DNA of 6,905 bases from a bacterium (GTDB lineage: Bacteria; Babelota; Babeliae; Babelales; GCA-2401785): NCBI GenBank assembly GCA_030629865.1, contig DAOVOC010000045.1, positions 1-6,905 of the forward strand, given 5' to 3'. The translations under genes were made by a program, and so were the position numbers. This document shows positions 5,552 to 6,905 of this stretch, in pieces. The first letter of the stretch is position 1; every line of letters begins with the position of its first letter. Under the pieces are notes generated by a model, which was given only the letters and a program-made list of their open reading frames with translations, did not search any database and had not been told where the DNA came from.

Positions 5552-5964
5552 GGTCGCTTTTTGCTGAACCAATTAAAATTACGCAGACTTTAGAGTATTC
5601 GAATCCAAATTGTTGGGTTGATCTGTCTAGAAGACTGCTTTCCATATGTGTTGATATTGGTGGACAAGGTGTTAAGAAATTTAATTGTCATTATTCTCAA
5701 GGATATTTCACTAGTAGATTTGATATTGCAAAAATACGTGGTCAGATTTCAGAAGCCTCTCGGAAGGTCTTTGCCGATTTTGTTAAAAATAGTAATACAG
5801 GTCTTAAAATTGAACTTACAAAGATTGTTAAGCCAGAGCGTTATAAAGACGCTGAAACTTTTTTGCTACAAGTGTACAGGATAGAAGAGTCAAACCGTCC
5901 ATCCTTACTTATCTTGGAAATAAATGGTAAGCCCCAAGGCAAAAAAGAGTTTTTTGAATATTAA
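5515..5964 (+). pseudogene. Out-of-frame C-terminal part of the secreted protein (149 open codons, no early start)
   Basis: Reading from CTA at 5515 the -1 frame is open for 149 codons and ends at TAA (5962-5964). It contains no ATG, and its first GTG/TTG-type codon lies very late (TTG at 5866), so it cannot be an independent gene. The translation looks like a real soluble domain: it begins LQEKPFVDYGG and later contains NPNCWVDLSRRLLSICVDIG, FDIAKIRGQI, KIELTKIVKPERYKDAETF and LLILEINGKPQG, with ordinary composition and beta-alpha alternation, unlike the hydrophobic translation of the other plus frame. I recognise no family. Adding one A to the tract at 5508-5514, or ribosomal -1 slippage, joins it to the exported N-terminal part. 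A terminator lies 28 bp after the stop, which fits this end rather than 5551 as the true gene end. Confidence 0.7.
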
Positions 5965-5991
5965 AGTGAAGATTTGATTTTTTTAGACTGC

Positions 5992-6022
5992 AAAGAGGTT
6001 GGAGAAAACCAACCTCTTTTTT
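5992..6022 (+). terminator. Rho-independent terminator after the frameshifted secreted gene
   Basis: AAAGAGGTTGG (5992-6002) pairs perfectly with CCAACCTCTTT (6009-6019) over 11 bp around the 6-nt loop AGAAAA, and the right arm merges into six Ts (6017-6022). The opposite strand lacks a following T run, so it serves mainly the rightward genes. It probably ends a unit of aspS plus the secreted protein. Confidence 0.9.
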
Positions 6023-6058
6023 CTATCCAATTTCTGGTGCACTCTCATTAAAATGAAT

Positions 6059-6274
6059 TCAGGATGAGCTTGGATTGGTAAGAGCTGTAATTATATTTTT
6101 TAGCTCTTCTACTTGTTGTTCTAGTTCTGCTTGATTAGCTCTTAAGTTTGCATTTTCGATTTGTAGGCGGTTTATTATTCTTTCTGGTGTATGCGGCTGC
6201 ATTGATGACATTGCAATGATGTTTCCGGAAAAGCAAATAATGGCTAATCCAAATATTGTTTTTGCATATTTCAT
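6059..6274 (-). CDS. Small exported leucine-zipper (coiled-coil) protein
   Basis: The 71-residue product has a signal peptide (MKYAK, hydrophobic TIFGLAIICF, probable cut after GNIIA at residue 21), a short linker, then one continuous heptad helix from residue 34 to 65. Leucines occupy every seventh position (37, 44, 51, 58, 65), and the alternate core positions are I34, N41, Q48, V55 and I62. This is the pattern of a parallel dimeric coiled coil, the buried Asn and Gln favouring pairing in register. The tail NPSSS carries no membrane anchor. It recalls Lpp-like periplasmic coiled coils in size and plan, but there is no lipobox cysteine and no C-terminal lysine, so it is not Braun's lipoprotein. 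I recognise no family. The ATG (6272-6274) fits the signal peptide start; the upstream GAGAA is only a weak ribosome site. It converges on the upstream secreted gene. No terminator of its own is seen. Confidence 0.7.
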   Translation of the reverse strand: MKYAKTIFGLAIICFSGNIIAMSSMQPHTPERIINRLQIENANLRANQAELEQQVEELKNIITALTNPSSS

Positions 6275-6402
6275 TTAATTCTCATCTAGCTAAAAGGTTA
6301 ATATGCCTTTTGGAGTGGCATGATTGCATATTTTGCATTTGATGGCAACGGGTGCAGGCCTTATCTTTAGAGTTAAAATATCTGTGGTAGATTTTGTCTC
6401 AG

Positions 6403-6411
6403 TGCTATTCT
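6403..6411 (+). promoter_or_regulatory. Possible extended -10 promoter of the aldolase gene
   Basis: TGC-TATTCT (TG at 6403-6404, hexamer 6406-6411) has the extended -10 form and lies 45 bp upstream of the aldolase ATG. No convincing -35 is found at the proper distance, which extended -10 promoters tolerate. The 182-bp divergent gap (6275-6456) holds no gene; it has a short inverted repeat ATGCC/GGCAT (6303-6321) of unknown meaning. Confidence 0.35.
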
Positions 6412-6456
6412 GGCCGCATGACATTTGTGAAACTTTAATTTTTGGGTGATCTGGTT

Positions 6457-6905
6457 ATGAGTAATTCCAAAATATGTATTCCATTGAGTGTCCCTGAAGA
6501 ACAAAAGACATATTTTAAAAAACGTTACAAGGATGCGACAAAAGATTCTGGTAAATTTTTTATTTTTGCAGCCGATCAGAAAATGGAGCACTTAAATGCC
6601 GATTTTTATGGAAACGGTATTTCTGCAGAATCTGCACACCCAGAGCATATTTTTAAAATTGCACAGCAGGGCAATGTTGGTGCTTTGGCAACTCACCTTG
6701 GCATGATTAATCGCTATGGCGCAGAGTATTCCGGTCTTAATTACATCGTTAAAATTAATGGCAAAACTAATCTTGTGCAGCAAGATGTTGCCGATCCTTG
6801 CAGTCTTTCGCTTTGCGACGTTGGTGATGTTGCCGATCTGGCAGTGCGATCGAAATTAAATATTTTGGGTGTTGGTTACACAATTTATTTGGGAAGTGAA
6901 TCGGA
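6457..6905 (+). CDS. fbaB: Class I fructose-bisphosphate aldolase (DhnA/FbaB type), N-terminal part, runs off the right edge
   Basis: This enzyme family splits fructose-1,6-bisphosphate into dihydroxyacetone phosphate and glyceraldehyde-3-phosphate, or makes it in gluconeogenesis, through a lysine Schiff base, in the cytoplasm. The 149 codons present align by eye with E. coli FbaB along the first half of the TIM barrel: FIFAADQKMEH (35-45) corresponds to the ILPVDQGVEH strand, PEHIFKIA (62-69) to PKNIVELA, VGALATHLGM (74-83) to CVASTYGVL, YIVKINGKTNL (96-106) to FLVKLNHNETL, and VGYTIYLGSE (139-148) to VGATIYFGSE. The Schiff-base lysine lies beyond the window, so activity cannot be confirmed. 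The ATG at 6457 follows GGTGAT by 6 nt. Other aldolases of the DeoC/FbaB superfamily (LacD- or sulfolactaldehyde-type) are less likely given the continuous FbaB-like match. Confidence 0.88.
   Translation, partial: MSNSKICIPLSVPEEQKTYFKKRYKDATKDSGKFFIFAADQKMEHLNADFYGNGISAESAHPEHIFKIAQQGNVGALATHLGMINRYGAEYSGLNYIVKINGKTNLVQQDVADPCSLSLCDVGDVADLAVRSKLNILGVGYTIYLGSES

Noticed and set aside
5618..5884. An 88-codon plus frame with hydrophobic Leu/Ile/Val-rich product
   Set aside because: It is the off-frame reading of the 149-codon stretch (5515-5964), whose own translation has ordinary soluble composition; the hydrophobicity is an effect of T-rich second positions.

Overview
The window looks like part of the chromosome of a Gram-negative bacterium with AT-rich, compact DNA. 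Evidence is bacterial housekeeping genes (mnmE, jag, aspS, a tRNA-Gly with encoded CCA, a class I aldolase), good sigma70-type promoters and intrinsic terminators, and a 633-residue beta-barrel outer-membrane protein with a signal peptide and a C-terminal phenylalanine. Several small secreted proteins of no recognised family, a cut-down Jag and the DhnA/FbaB-type aldolase would suit a reduced-genome, host-associated lineage such as Dependentiae (TM6). That assignment is a guess from overall flavour, not shown by any single feature.

Layout. Positions 1-1173 read leftwards: tRNA-Gly(GCC), then jag (306-893), then the start of mnmE (1-305), whose ATG directly follows the jag stop. A consensus promoter (1207-1235) drives the tRNA. 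The 256-bp gap to the right is divergent: rightwards it holds a probable promoter and a 5' leader with two hairpins ahead of the porin-like gene (1430-3331), which ends at a perfect 22-bp terminator hairpin (3349-3393). Next comes aspS (3481-5247, complete and normal). After only 46 bp follows a small secreted protein whose reading frame breaks at an A7 tract: 149 further open codons without an early start codon continue in the -1 frame to 5964. A terminator (5992-6022) ends this unit. A 71-residue secreted leucine-zipper protein is encoded convergently (6059-6274, minus strand). Finally a class I fructose-bisphosphate aldolase gene (6457 onward) runs off the right edge.

How the genes relate. 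tRNA-Gly, aspS and mnmE all serve translation: glycine decoding, Asp-tRNA charging and wobble-uridine modification. jag-mnmE is the remnant of the common rnpA-yidC-jag-mnmE order. The porin-like protein and the two small exported proteins belong to the cell envelope or periplasm, and the aldolase to glycolysis or gluconeogenesis. No mobile element, CRISPR array or defence system is visible. The most notable feature is the frame break at 5509-5515, which falls exactly on an in-frame A AAA AAC slippery heptamer.
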